The notes beneath the pieces are model-generated. The model saw only the letters and a list, made by a program, of their open reading frames with translations. It made no database searches and was not told the DNA's origin. From contig JBGOUY010000104.1 of NCBI GenBank assembly GCA_041477795.1, positions 1 to 13,416 on the forward strand: DNA of 13,416 bases. Direction: 5' to 3'. The stretch is from DATFMP01 sp041477795 (GTDB lineage Bacteria; SAR324; JACQKK01). Each line of letters opens with the position of its first letter. Position 1 is the stretch's first letter. Made by a program: the position numbers and the translations under genes. Shown here piece by piece: positions 1 to 6,783 of this stretch.

Positions 1-9
1 CCCGACCGG

Positions 10-942
10 ATGGCACCTCCGCCCGCCCGCCTCCACACGCGCCTGTACACGCGCCTCTACACCCTCGGCCCGCCCGGCACGTTCAGCGACCGCGCCGCCC
101 AGCGCGTCGCGGCGCACCTAGCCACGACGCGCCCTGCCGCGAGCGCCGGCACCGGTAGCAAGGGCGGCCAAGCCGGGGCCGGCGGCGGCACGGCGCCGGT
201 CATCGAATACACGCGCACCATCCCCGAGGTGCTGGCCCGCACGGAGGCCGATGCGGCGGCGCTGGGCGTCTTCCCCATCGAGAACTCGGACACGGGCACG
301 GTGCTCTTCGCGCAGGATGCCCTCGTGCGCCACCAGGTGACGCTGGAGTGGGAGCTCAACCTGCGCGTGCGCTTCGCGCTGCTGGCCAATGCCCCGCCGG
401 CGCAGGTGACGCGGCTGCTCGCGCAGCCGGTGGCCTACGAGCAGTGCGGCTTCTACCTGGCCGAGCACCTGCCCAATGCCCAGGTGAGCTTCACGACCTC
501 CAACATCGAGTCGGGCCGGCAGTTCCTGGCCGAGCGCGCGGGGCCGCCCTGCGCCGCGATCGTGCCGGTGGAGTTCGCCGAGGAGCACCCGGACGCGCGG
601 CTGGCGGCGGACATCCAGAACTACCCCAACAACACGACGCGCTTCCTGGTCGCCCGCGCCGCGCCGGGGCCGGTGGACTACGACTTCACGCGCTGCAAGA
701 CCTCGGTGCTGATCGAGCCGGAGGAGGACCGCCCGGGCCTGCTCTACGACCTGTTGAGCGTGTTCAACCGGCACCGCCTCAACCTGTGCCGGCTGGAATC
801 GCGCCCGGCCAAGGTGCGACCCTGGACCTACGTGTTCTTCCTGGACTTCAACAACAACGCCCACAGCGCCGAGGCCCTGGCTGAGCTGCAACGCGGCGAC
901 CGCAAGATCACCGTGCTGGGCAGCTACGACCGGATCGAGTAG
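10..942 (+). CDS. pheA: Prephenate dehydratase with C-terminal ACT domain
   Basis: Converts prephenate to phenylpyruvate, the committed step to phenylalanine, in the cytosol. The N-terminal LGPPGTFSDRAA (residues 19-30) is the family's LGPxGTFS start. PIENS at 89-93 is the substrate-loop motif, although the following residues DTGTV replace the usual LEGSV/xxG. NNTTRF at 207-212 carries the catalytic Thr of the TRF motif. An ACT domain begins near residue 230, with LESRP (262-266) as the phenylalanine-binding motif, so feedback inhibition by phenylalanine is expected. No chorismate mutase domain is visible, but the frame is open to the window edge (codons 1-9 contain no stop), so the true start may lie outside and the protein may be longer. 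A Gly/Ala/Ser-rich insert at about 40-62 is not typical. Function is confident; start is not. Confidence 0.9.
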   Translation: MAPPPARLHTRLYTRLYTLGPPGTFSDRAAQRVAAHLATTRPAASAGTGSKGGQAGAGGGTAPVIEYTRTIPEVLARTEADAAALGVFPIENSDTGTVLFAQDALVRHQVTLEWELNLRVRFALLANAPPAQVTRLLAQPVAYEQCGFYLAEHLPNAQVSFTTSNIESGRQFLAERAGPPCAAIVPVEFAEEHPDARLAADIQNYPNNTTRFLVARAAPGPVDYDFTRCKTSVLIEPEEDRPGLLYDLLSVFNRHRLNLCRLESRPAKVRPWTYVFFLDFNNNAHSAEALAELQRGDRKITVLGSYDRIE

Positions 943-1511
943 GCGCGCGTCCCGTCGCCTGCGGAAACACCCACTGCTGCGAGGGAGCAGGCCCCCTGTG
1001 CCGTTGACGCCTCGCGCAAGCGTTCGGCGCTGCTCCCCTGATGGGGTTGCGCGGCGGCGTTGCAGCCGCGCAACTGCTTCAGGTGAAAGGGGCGCGGGGG
1101 CATGGCTGCGGCCGCGCCATCGCCAGCGTCCGCACCCCGCTCCGCATCCTGCGGGGCTGCCCCTCTCCCCGATGCTGTGGGTTCGCCCCGCAAGCGGAGC
1201 TCACGATGGAGAGGGACCATGGCGAATCGTCCTGACGCTGACCGGAAGCCCCTTTCCCTGCCCAGCGGGGAAAGGGGTTTGGGGATAGGGGTCGCCATCG
1301 CTGGCAGCCTCACTCCCGCCCGGCTGGCGCCGGGCCGCCCCTCTCCATTCCATAGAGAGGGGCGACTGCAAGAGCACCTCGCCCCGGCCCGCATCCGGCG
1401 GCGCCGCAACAGGGCCTCCCCCTAACCCCCTCCGAAGGAGGGGGAACAACCGCACGGCGATCCTGTCCAATTGGCCCGAGCAGAGGCGGCCGGAGCCCCC
1501 TCCCTGCTTAG
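943..1511. repeat. Gene-free stretch rich in short palindromes
   Basis: No convincing gene here. The first part (961-1100) is a dispersed repeat, listed separately. From about 1140 on, it holds a series of short inverted repeats of one style, CCCCTCTCC...GGAGAGGGG: 1248-1276 (CCCCTTTCC / GGAAAGGGG), 1339-1362 (CCCCTCTCc / gAGAGGGG) and 1426-1444 (CCCCCTCC / GGAGGGGG). The string CCGCATCCTGCGGGGCTGCC at 1142-1161 recurs near 9713-9732. These resemble the REP/ERIC-like palindromes scattered between genes in GC-rich proteobacteria. The one at 1426-1444 lies beyond the pheA stop by almost 500 nt, so a role as pheA terminator is doubtful. Confidence 0.6.
961..1100 (+). repeat. Dispersed intergenic repeat, copy A
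   Basis: About 140 bp that recurs in the same orientation at 12255-12395. The core from about 976 to 1036 (starting GCTGCGAGGGAGCA and ending CGTTCGGCGCTGCTCC) matches with only about two differences over 60 bp, and the downstream part (TTGCAGCCGCGCAA, then TTGCTTC/CTGCTTC, then AAGGGG) is also shared at lower identity. It contains no plausible protein. It lies just downstream of pheA. Confidence 0.8.
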
Positions 1512-2521
1512 TGTATAGACCGGGGACATGGGTAACACCCGTTCGGGGACATGGGTAACACCTTCATGATGAGCTGCATGGGTCACCCAGCACGAGGAGG
1601 TGAGCCATGCCATGGACGGTGTGTGATGCCATGTCGGAGCGAAGGGAGTTTGTGGCCCTGGCCGGGGCCGAGGGAGCGAACGTGAGCGAGCTGTGCCGGC
1701 GCTTTTCAATCAGCCGCAGGGTTGGCTACAAGTGGCTGGGCCGCTATGAGGCCGAGGGTGAGTCGGGGCTGGCCGAGCGCTCGCGGCGGCCGCGGCGTAG
1801 CCCGCAGCCCCCGCCGGAGGCGATGGAAGCCAAGGTGTTGGAGCTGCGCCAGGCGCATCCGGCCTGGGGCGGACGCAAGCTGCGGCGCAGGCTGAGCGAC
1901 CTGGGCCAAGAGGCCGTCCCGGCGGCGAGCACCATCACGGAGATCCTGCGCCGCCACGGGCGGCTGGACGAGGCCGAGTCGGCCAGTCATAAGCCGTTCA
2001 CCCGCTTTGAGCGCGCCGCGCCCAACGACCTCTGGCAGATGGACTTCAAGGGCCACTTCGCCATCGAGCAGGGGCGCTGCCACCCGCTCACCGTGCTGGA
2101 CGACCACTCGCGCTATGCGCTGGAGTTGGCCGTGCCGGCCAGCCGGTACGCGGCGAGTCCCCGCGCCTTTCCCGAGGTGCTGGCGCCCATCGAGTACGCG
2201 CCCGAGCTGGCCGTGCGCAAGGTGCGCGACAAGGGTGAGCTGAGCTACCAGGGCCGCACCTTTAAGCTGCCCAAGGCCTTCAAGGGCTACCCCGTTGCGC
2301 TGCGTCCCACGGTGCACGACGGCGAGCTGGACGTGCTGTTCTGCCAGCACGTCATCGCCCGCCTGAACCCACGGGTCCCGGAAACCAACAGCCGTGCCAG
2401 CTTGAACGGGCGCCGGCAGAGGGAGGGAGCCTCCGTGCTCAGCAGGGAGCCGGATGAACTGACGACACTGGGTGTAACCCATGTCCCCGCACACCTGTAA
2501 GCCTTGACTCCGGTCTGAACA
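1512..2521 (+). mobile_element. Decayed IS481-family insertion sequence (internally deleted)
   Basis: The ends form an inverted pair starting TGT, typical of IS481: TGTATAGACCGG at 1512-1523 and its counterpart CCGGTCTGAACA at 2510-2521. Inside each end is the motif GGGGACATGGGTAACACC (1522-1539) and, inverted, GGTGTAACCCATGTCCCC (2471-2488, one mismatch). The left end carries a second direct copy at 1545-1562, a 23-bp period. The only gene inside is a transposase with a large internal deletion, which explains the 1010-bp length compared with roughly 1.3 kb for intact relatives. No target duplication could be recognised beside the ends. The right flank (2522-2550) resembles the local palindromic repeats, suggesting insertion into one of them. 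Confidence 0.8.
1607..2500 (+). pseudogene. IS481-type DDE transposase, catalytic core deleted
   Basis: Family membership is clear. There is an N-terminal helix-turn-helix (about residues 17-45, ANVSELCRRFSISRRVGYKW), a second DNA-binding segment (about 70-120), then the start of the integrase core with APNDLWQMDFKG, whose D146 is the first catalytic Asp, and LDDHSRYAL at 164-172. Directly after this the protein jumps to AVPASRYAASPRAFPE, which in full-length relatives lies about 100 residues further on. The second Asp (DNG motif) and the Glu (KDERFH-type motif) are therefore missing and the protein cannot catalyse transposition. The reading frame stays open across the junction (about 2117-2130). 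The start ATG at 1607 follows an excellent Shine-Dalgarno AGGAGGTGA. It might still bind the IS ends as a DNA-binding remnant, but that is inference. Confidence 0.85.
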
Positions 2522-2604
2522 CCTGGTGGGGAAGGGGTTGGGGGATGGGGTCCAACGCGCTGCCGCAGCCCATTTATGATGTCAGTTACTTCAGGGACAC
2601 AACG

Positions 2605-2997
2605 CTAGCGCAGGCAGCCGAAGCGTTCGGTATCGTCCAGTTCGATGCGGTACTTGCTGGCGTCGCGGTCGATTTCCGACAGGTAGCGGCAGCTCTCGCG
2701 CCGCTTGAAGTCCACGTCGTAGAAGTCGGGGTAGCTGTGGCCGATGCGCACCTGGATGCTGAAGTAGGTGCGGATGGCGTCGGCCATCTGGCGCCGCGCG
2801 AGGCGCAGGTAGTGCTCGTTGCGCTGGCGGTGCCAGCTCTGGTAGTAGACCAGCGCCCAATCCACCTGCCGATCGCCCAGCGCGATGTCGCCCCGCACCG
2901 GCGGACCCTTGCGCACGCCGCTTTCCGCGCAGCCCCACAGCACGATCGCCGCCAGGAGGCCCAGCACGAATGGAAACCAGATGCGCATCGAGGTCAT
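2605..2997 (-). CDS. Small lipoprotein of unknown function
   Basis: A 130-residue protein if translation starts at ATG 2997; ATG 2988 is an equal alternative and the frame is open up to 3159. The start was placed here because it puts a signal peptide at the N-terminus: MRIW followed by a hydrophobic stretch (about residues 7-21) and the lipobox LWGC with the lipidated Cys at 23. The mature part (about 107 residues) is soluble, rich in Arg, Tyr and Asp, and contains a second Cys-containing motif (RRESCRYL) and a C-terminal CLR. I do not recognise a family. It is transcribed away from the hsp20 gene and stands alone. No clear Shine-Dalgarno is visible before either start. Confidence 0.6.
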   Translation of the reverse strand: MTSMRIWFPFVLGLLAAIVLWGCAESGVRKGPPVRGDIALGDRQVDWALVYYQSWHRQRNEHYLRLARRQMADAIRTYFSIQVRIGHSYPDFYDVDFKRRESCRYLSEIDRDASKYRIELDDTERFGCLR

Positions 2998-3022
2998 CCC
3001 GGCAGCCGGAGTGATGGCGCGG

Positions 3023-3072
3023 GACTCCGCCCCGCCTGCCGCGTGTCGGCAGGCGCATGGAGCGACGGAGTC
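3023..3072. repeat. Nested perfect inverted repeat upstream of the lipoprotein
   Basis: Outer arms GACTCCG (3023-3029) and CGGAGTC (3066-3072) enclose a second perfect hairpin GCCTGCCG (3034-3041) / CGGCAGGC (3047-3054) with a 5-nt loop. It lies just upstream of the lipoprotein start on the minus strand, so it could form in its leader or be one of the local REP-type palindromes. Confidence 0.55.
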
Positions 3073-3217
3073 GCTTGGTTCCCTTATCGGCGGGCGCGGC
3101 GCAAAGCTTGAGCGCCGTGCGGCCTGCGCTTCCGCTGCCCCGCCCCCGCAGCCCGCCACCCCGGACTGCGGGGGGCGCCTCTGCTCCGGCCGGAATCAGC
3201 GCAATGCACCCAAGGCA

Positions 3218-3247
3218 TTGACAAGTTAGCACTCATAATGATAGAGT
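3218..3247 (+). promoter_or_regulatory. Probable sigma70 promoter of hsp20
   Basis: A perfect -35 box TTGACA at 3218-3223 is followed after 18 bp by TAGAGT (3242-3247, 4 of 6 matches), preceded by TG one base upstream. It overlaps the CIRCE operator completely, as expected for repression by blocking polymerase. A GTG at 3246 cannot be the start codon if transcription begins a few bases downstream. Confidence 0.6.
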
Positions 3248-3252
3248 GCTAA
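3226..3252 (+). promoter_or_regulatory. CIRCE operator (HrcA binding site)
   Basis: TTAGCACTC at 3226-3234, a 9-bp spacer and GAGTGCTAA at 3244-3252 match the CIRCE consensus TTAGCACTC-N9-GAGTGCTAA without a mismatch. HrcA represses heat-shock genes through this site at normal temperature. It overlaps the -10 region of the hsp20 promoter. hrcA itself is not in the window. Confidence 0.95.
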
Positions 3253-3278
3253 CAGATCATTTGAAGGAGGGTCGGGCA

Positions 3279-3800
3279 ATGTGGCCGGCCTTCCGGGTAA
3301 TCGCCCAATCCCCAATGGGCGCATCTGCAAGAGGACCTATGAACCTGATCCGCTACAATCCCAACCGCTGGATGGACTTCCCGCTGGACCGCATGTTCGA
3401 CGAATTCTGGGGCCGCACGGTGCCGGATACGACGGCCGTGGAAACCTGGGCCCCGCGGGTGGACATCAGCGAAGAAGACAATGCCGTGCTGCTGACCGCA
3501 GAACTGCCCGGCGTCTCCAAGGACGACGTGAAGGTCGAGCTCAAGGACGGCGTGCTGACCGTCAGCGGCGAGAAGAAATCCGAGCACACGGAAGAGAAAC
3601 CCGGCTTCTATCGCTCCGAGCGCGTGTTCGGCTCCTTCACGCGCAGCTTCACGGTGCCGGACACCCTGGACGCCGAGAAGATCGAAGCGGAGTATGCCGA
3701 CGGCGTGCTCAAGCTGACGCTGCCCAAACGGCCGGAGGCCGCGGCGCGGCTGATCAGCGTCAAGGGCGACGAGAAGGTCAAGACGATCAAGGCCTCGTAG
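3279..3800 (+). CDS. Small heat shock protein, Hsp20/alpha-crystallin family
   Basis: ATP-independent chaperone that holds unfolding proteins as large oligomers in the cytosol. The alpha-crystallin domain runs from WAPRVDISEEDNAVLLTAELPG through GVLTVSGEKK and FxRSFTVPDTLD to ADGVLKLTLPK, the hallmark order of bacterial Hsp20. Two starts are possible. ATG 3279 has an ideal Shine-Dalgarno AAGGAGG (3264-3270, 8-nt spacer) and gives 173 residues. ATG 3339 gives 153 residues and begins with MNLIRYNP, the usual start of such proteins, but has only AGAGGA four bases or so away. The first is taken here because of its ribosome site; it adds a 20-residue N-terminal extension. CIRCE control upstream and a strong terminator downstream make it a single-gene heat-shock unit. 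Confidence 0.93.
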   Translation: MWPAFRVIAQSPMGASARGPMNLIRYNPNRWMDFPLDRMFDEFWGRTVPDTTAVETWAPRVDISEEDNAVLLTAELPGVSKDDVKVELKDGVLTVSGEKKSEHTEEKPGFYRSERVFGSFTRSFTVPDTLDAEKIEAEYADGVLKLTLPKRPEAAARLISVKGDEKVKTIKAS

Positions 3801-3854
3801 GCCGGTCGTTCGGTTGATGCACGTCTGGATGCACAGGAAGTGCGTCCGGAGCGA

Positions 3855-3883
3855 GGGCGGCCCTTGGGGCCGCCCTTTTTTTT
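3855..3883 (+). terminator. Rho-independent terminator of hsp20
   Basis: Perfect 9-bp stem GGGCGGCCC (3855-3863) / GGGCCGCCC (3867-3875) with loop TTG, followed by eight T residues (3876-3883). Located 55 nt after the hsp20 stop. Confidence 0.95.
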
Positions 3884-3931
3884 GCCCGCGCGGCGAGGCA
3901 GCGCCGGCGCGGCTCGCCCCGCGCACCGGCC

Positions 3932-3971
3932 GGAAATGAAAGAGGCTCCCCGCCTTGCGGCGGAGAGCCTC
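3932..3971 (-). terminator. Rho-independent terminator of the PuuD-like / 31-residue gene unit
   Basis: Read on the minus strand, a 13-bp stem GAGGCTCTCCGCC / GGCGGGGAGCCTC (3942-3971, one G-T pair) with a GCAA tetraloop is followed by TTTCATTTC. It faces the hsp20 terminator, so the two units are separated by convergent terminators. It ends the transcript about 65 nt after the 31-residue gene. Confidence 0.85.
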
Positions 3972-4034
3972 GCGTCCAGCAGGGATGCGCCGGGCCTGCG
4001 CCCGCGGGCGCGCCCGTCCGCCCCATCGTCCAGC

Positions 4035-4130
4035 TCAGAACAGGATCCCGTCGACAATGATCCACAGCACGACGGTGATGATGACGCCGGCCCAGATCGT
4101 GCCGGACACGCTATCGAGTGGATTCTTCAT
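4035..4130 (-). CDS. 31-residue single-pass membrane protein
   Basis: A short gene on the minus strand, ATG 4128-4130, TGA 4035-4037. The peptide starts MKNPLDSVSGTIWAG and then is almost entirely hydrophobic (VIITVVLWIIV) before ending DGILF, a single membrane helix with a short polar N-terminus. It begins 82 nt after the stop of the PuuD-like gene on the same strand and is followed by a strong terminator, so it is probably the last gene of that transcript. Upstream is a modest ribosome site (AGGCGA, four bases or so from ATG). The likely role is a small partner subunit of the PuuD-like membrane protein, which is inference from position only. Confidence 0.65.
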   Translation of the reverse strand: MKNPLDSVSGTIWAGVIITVVLWIIVDGILF

Positions 4131-4212
4131 GGTCGCCTGTCAGGTGTGCGTTCGCTGCGTGCGCCGGCGCGCCCGGGCGCTGCCCGCTGCGCGCGTCCGT
4201 TGCGTTCCGGGC

Positions 4213-4728
4213 TTAGCCCCAGGTCATGTGGCTGGAGGCCGCCATGAAGAACAGCATCGGAATCGACAGCATGGTGTTGATGCGCGAGGCGAGGAAGGCC
4301 ACGCGGGGTTTGCCGCCCAGCTCGGTCGGTGGCTTGCCCTGCTCGACCGCGGCGATGATGAGCTTCTGGTTGGGCCAGATGATGAACCACACATTGAACC
4401 ACATGATGAGGCCCAATACGCCGCCGATACTGATGGACACCCCCTGCTGCGTGCCCAGCCAGGCGGAGCCGCCCCGCTCGTACATGGAGTTGAAGTATAG
4501 GATCAGGCCGGCAATGAGCGTGACCATGGCGCCCCAGCGGAACCACCACAGGGCGCGGGGGAGCAGCTTGGTCGTGACATCCTTGCGCGTCGCCGCTTCG
4601 GTCACCTGGGCCAGGAACGGGCCCTGCACGAAATTGAAGTAGTACAGCAGGCCGATCCAGGTGATGCCTGCCAGGAAGTGCGCCCAGCGCACGAGGAAGA
4701 TGCATCCGGCGTAGCTAAGTAGTTGCAT
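4213..4728 (-). CDS. PuuD-like membrane protein (urate oxidase N-terminal domain family)
   Basis: A 171-residue integral membrane protein. Four hydrophobic segments are visible: about 5-35 (LVRWAHFLAGITWIGLLYYF), 65-85, 100-127 (GLIMWFNVWFIIWPNQK) and 148-165. The RWAHFLAGITWIG and FNVWFIIWPNQK motifs are typical of the membrane domain found at the N-terminus of PuuD urate hydroxylase. Here that domain stands alone without the cytochrome c part, so urate oxidation should not be assumed. Conserved-looking His residues are H17 in the first helix and H167 near the end. ATG 4728 is chosen over upstream ATGs because it follows AAGGGGTGAAGGT and begins at the family's start. It heads a two-gene unit with a 31-residue membrane protein. 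Confidence 0.75.
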   Translation of the reverse strand: MQLLSYAGCIFLVRWAHFLAGITWIGLLYYFNFVQGPFLAQVTEAATRKDVTTKLLPRALWWFRWGAMVTLIAGLILYFNSMYERGGSAWLGTQQGVSISIGGVLGLIMWFNVWFIIWPNQKLIIAAVEQGKPPTELGGKPRVAFLASRINTMLSIPMLFFMAASSHMTWG

Positions 4729-4906
4729 ACCTTCACCCCTTACAGTCGCAATGGAATGGCGATGAGGCGCTTGATCCCGCCGGCCGAAATCGCCTGCAGC
4801 AGCAGCCCCGTGAAAGCGGGGCCGGCGGGGGCCGGACGGGCTCCCAACGGTCAGGAGCGCCCGCGTACCGCACTCTGGGGCCGGTGCGGGGCGCTGGAAT
4901 GCGGCC
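4729..4906 (-). other. Long structured leader of the PuuD-like gene
   Basis: If the promoter at 4907-4936 is used, about 170 nt of untranslated leader precede ATG 4728. It can form the hairpin GCCCCG (4805-4810) / CGGGGC (4817-4822), or alternatively a longer pairing CCCGCCGGCC (4776-4785) / GGCCGGCGGG (4820-4829), the two sharing bases. I recognise no known riboswitch class. Confidence 0.4.
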
Positions 4907-4936
4907 ATTCTATGCACCCGCTCCGCGATCTGTCAA
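4907..4936 (-). promoter_or_regulatory. Sigma70-type promoter of the PuuD-like gene
   Basis: On the minus strand, a perfect -35 TTGACA (4936-4931), an 18-bp spacer and -10 TAGAAT (4912-4907). It lies between tyrA, which is transcribed in the same direction and ends at 4969, and the PuuD-like gene, so the latter is transcribed independently of tyrA. Confidence 0.7.
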
Positions 4937-4968
4937 TTTGACGCGCCGCGCTGGGCTGCCCGGCGCCG

Positions 4969-5841
4969 TCAGCGATCGCGCCGGCGCGACAGGTATTCGG
5001 TCATGCGTTCGATGAGGAAATCGCTCTCATCGCGCGCCACCTGCTTGTAGTCGCCCAGGTAGGTGGCGGCCTCGTCGAAAAACCCGTAGACGGCCGGCCA
5101 GTCCTGCCGCTCCACCACGTCCAGGAAGTCCCGCCCATTGGCCAAAAACGCTTCCAGCACGGGAGGGTTGTTGGGATTGGAGGCCTGGATCTGGCCGTAG
5201 AGGTGCGCATCGCCGCTGAGGATGCGGCAGAGGATGGCGAAGAGCACCTGGTACACCGGACTGCACACCCGCAGGATCTGCTCCAGGTGGGCACCGCGCG
5301 TCTGCAGCGTGCGGGCGAAGACGATGTTGATGAAGTGCGTGAGGCCCTGGATGAACGCCATCGCCTCGTCGTGCTCGGCCGGCTCCAGCCGCACGACCTG
5401 CATGCCGTGGCGGCGGAAGAAGCCCTCGTACCAGGCGAGCCAGGGCCCCGGCCGCTGCGGGCAGAGCACGACGTTCTGCCCGGCCGGCGAGGCCATCGGC
5501 GCGAAGAGGGGATGGCCGCCGATCACGCTGGCGGGCGCCGCCAGCATGGCCGCGATCGGCTCGGCCTTGATGGAAGTGAAGTCGCTGAGGAGCTGTTGCG
5601 GGCGCAGCAGGGGCACGATGCGGCGGATCACCGCCAGCGTCTCGGAGATGGGGACGGTCACGATCACCACGTCGGACTCGGCCACGAGCCCGCCGTAGCC
5701 GGGGTCGGCCGAGGGACCGGCCACGCGCACGGCATATCCGTCCGCCTCGAACAGGCGCCGGAACATGCTGCCCATGCGGCCTTCGCCGCCGATCAGGCCG
5801 ATGGTGCGCGGGGGCACCGCAGGCTTCGCATCCGCCGCCAT
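4969..5841 (-). CDS. tyrA: Prephenate dehydrogenase, monofunctional
   Basis: Oxidises and decarboxylates prephenate to 4-hydroxyphenylpyruvate with NAD(P)+, in tyrosine synthesis. A Rossmann motif GLIGGEGRMG is at residues 15-24, SDVVIVTVPI (56-65) follows the nucleotide-binding beta strands, and VIGGHPLFAP (107-116) contains the catalytic His (H110). LTHF at 167-170 begins the helical dimerisation half. The GGxGRMG loop and the length (290) resemble the dehydrogenase half of the enterobacterial T-protein rather than the TyrAa type, but no chorismate mutase domain is fused. ATG 5841 follows GGAGGTGCG. Together with pheA in the window this gives both branches from prephenate, though the two genes face each other about 4 kb apart. 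Confidence 0.9.
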   Translation of the reverse strand: MAADAKPAVPPRTIGLIGGEGRMGSMFRRLFEADGYAVRVAGPSADPGYGGLVAESDVVIVTVPISETLAVIRRIVPLLRPQQLLSDFTSIKAEPIAAMLAAPASVIGGHPLFAPMASPAGQNVVLCPQRPGPWLAWYEGFFRRHGMQVVRLEPAEHDEAMAFIQGLTHFINIVFARTLQTRGAHLEQILRVCSPVYQVLFAILCRILSGDAHLYGQIQASNPNNPPVLEAFLANGRDFLDVVERQDWPAVYGFFDEAATYLGDYKQVARDESDFLIERMTEYLSRRRDR

Positions 5842-6173
5842 CGCACCTCCGCTCCCGTTGCCGCGCGGCCTGCCGCTCCGCCGCCGTTCGCGCGGCGGCC
5901 GCGAGGCCCGCCCCTACGGTACCGGATTCGCAGGGCGTTGCTCCACTCCTTTGCGCAAGCGCCGCAGTCGGATGTCGCGCCGCGGCCGCCGGAGCGCGCT
6001 GGAGCCAGGGGTACGACACTCCCTGACTTTCGGGTGGAGGTGCGCCGCCAAGGGGGCTCCGCTCCCTTGGAACCCCGGCAGGTAGGGGCACAGCATGCTG
6101 TGCCCCTACACCCGTTGACCCCATGTGGAGCGGGTGCAGGGGCCGCCGCCTCCCTCCTCCAGGGACCCGGGTT
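5842..6173. repeat. Gene-free stretch between tyrA and a lipoprotein gene, with repeats
   Basis: No gene is supported. It contains a 7-bp hairpin CCGCCGC (5878-5884) / GCGGCGG (5892-5898) near the tyrA start and, at about 6045-6125, the palindrome-centred repeat described separately. No clear promoter for tyrA is visible. Confidence 0.5.
6045..6125 (+). repeat. Palindrome-centred repeat, copy 1 (inverted partner at 9200-9275)
   Basis: The centre, 6082-6109, is a perfect 28-bp palindrome whose half is GTAGGGGCACAGCA. It is flanked on the left by CTCCCTTGGAACCCC-GGCAG and on the right by ACACCCGTTGACC. The reverse complement of 9200-9275 matches nearly base for base across about 75 bp. It lies downstream of the lipoprotein gene that ends at 6174. 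Confidence 0.85.
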
Positions 6174-6698
6174 TCAAGGCGTGCTGCTAGACTGGCGCGA
6201 TCCGGCGCCGGAGGCCGGCGGCACTGGCGGAGCGGAGCGCTCGGGGAACTGCGCGGCGCGCTCCGTGCGCGCCCGTTCGCGCGCGGCAGCGTAGGATTGC
6301 TGGCGCTGCACCATGCGCAGGAAGTCGGTCGCGTCGACTCCCTGGGCCTGCCCCTGCTTCCTCACCGTGGCGCCCTGGCGTGCCATCACGGCCTGCCAGG
6401 CCGCCGTGTCCTGCCGCCGCTGGAGCTGATCGTCGACTTGCAGCTGGGTGCGCACCTGCGTCGGCCGCAGCAGCACGGCGTCGTAGACGCGCTCCTGCCG
6501 CGCGCGGTAGTCGATCTCCGGCCCGTTCATCTGCGAGTCGGCGGAGCTCGGCTGCGAGGAGGAACAGGCGGCCAGCAGCAGAGCCGGCAGCGCGAGCGCC
6601 AGCACGGGCAGCCGGCACAGCCAGTGCGGCCGCCGCGGTGCACGGGGTAGCCTTAGTCGCGGCCGGGGCGGGCCGGAGGAGGAAACAGGATCGGACAC
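6174..6698 (-). CDS. Predicted lipoprotein of unknown function
   Basis: A 174-residue protein starting at GTG 6698, which follows GGGAGAGC about eight bases upstream. A basic, Pro/Arg-rich N-terminus (residues 10-26) precedes a hydrophobic stretch (31-42) and the lipobox LLAAC with the lipidated Cys at 45; the signal segment is longer than usual. The mature part begins with a Ser-rich linker and is then mostly polar and predicted helical, rich in Gln and Arg (about 60-150), with a Pro/Ser-rich end. There is no recognised domain. It is divergent from speD, with about 400 bp between the start codons. Confidence 0.65.
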   Translation of the reverse strand: MSDPVSSSGPPRPRLRLPRAPRRPHWLCRLPVLALALPALLLAACSSSQPSSADSQMNGPEIDYRARQERVYDAVLLRPTQVRTQLQVDDQLQRRQDTAAWQAVMARQGATVRKQGQAQGVDATDFLRMVQRQQSYAAARERARTERAAQFPERSAPPVPPASGAGSRQSSSTP

Positions 6699-6783
6699 GA
6701 TGCGCTCTCCCGCAATGGAGCCTCCCGGGCCTGCCGGCGGCCCGGCGGGGCTGCGCCATCAACTGCGCCGGATGCTGCCTTCC

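Noticed and set aside
961..1425. Small plus- and minus-strand open frames downstream of pheA
   Set aside because: They run through palindromic repeats, overlap one another on both strands and lack ribosome sites or domains.
1248..1444. CRISPR array made of the CCCCTCTCC palindromes
   Set aside because: Spacing is irregular, repeats are not uniform in length and there are no unique regular spacers or cas genes.
2998..3159. Upstream start for the 2605-2997 lipoprotein, giving 184 residues
   Set aside because: The added 54 residues precede the signal peptide, would destroy it, and pass through a hairpin.
3840..4247. Plus-strand open frames after the hsp20 terminator
   Set aside because: They are antisense to the 31-residue gene and its terminator and have no ribosome site or recognisable domain.
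4213..4728. Calling the membrane protein a urate hydroxylase (puuD) outright
   Set aside because: Only the membrane domain is present, the cytochrome c part is missing and no purine-catabolic gene is near.
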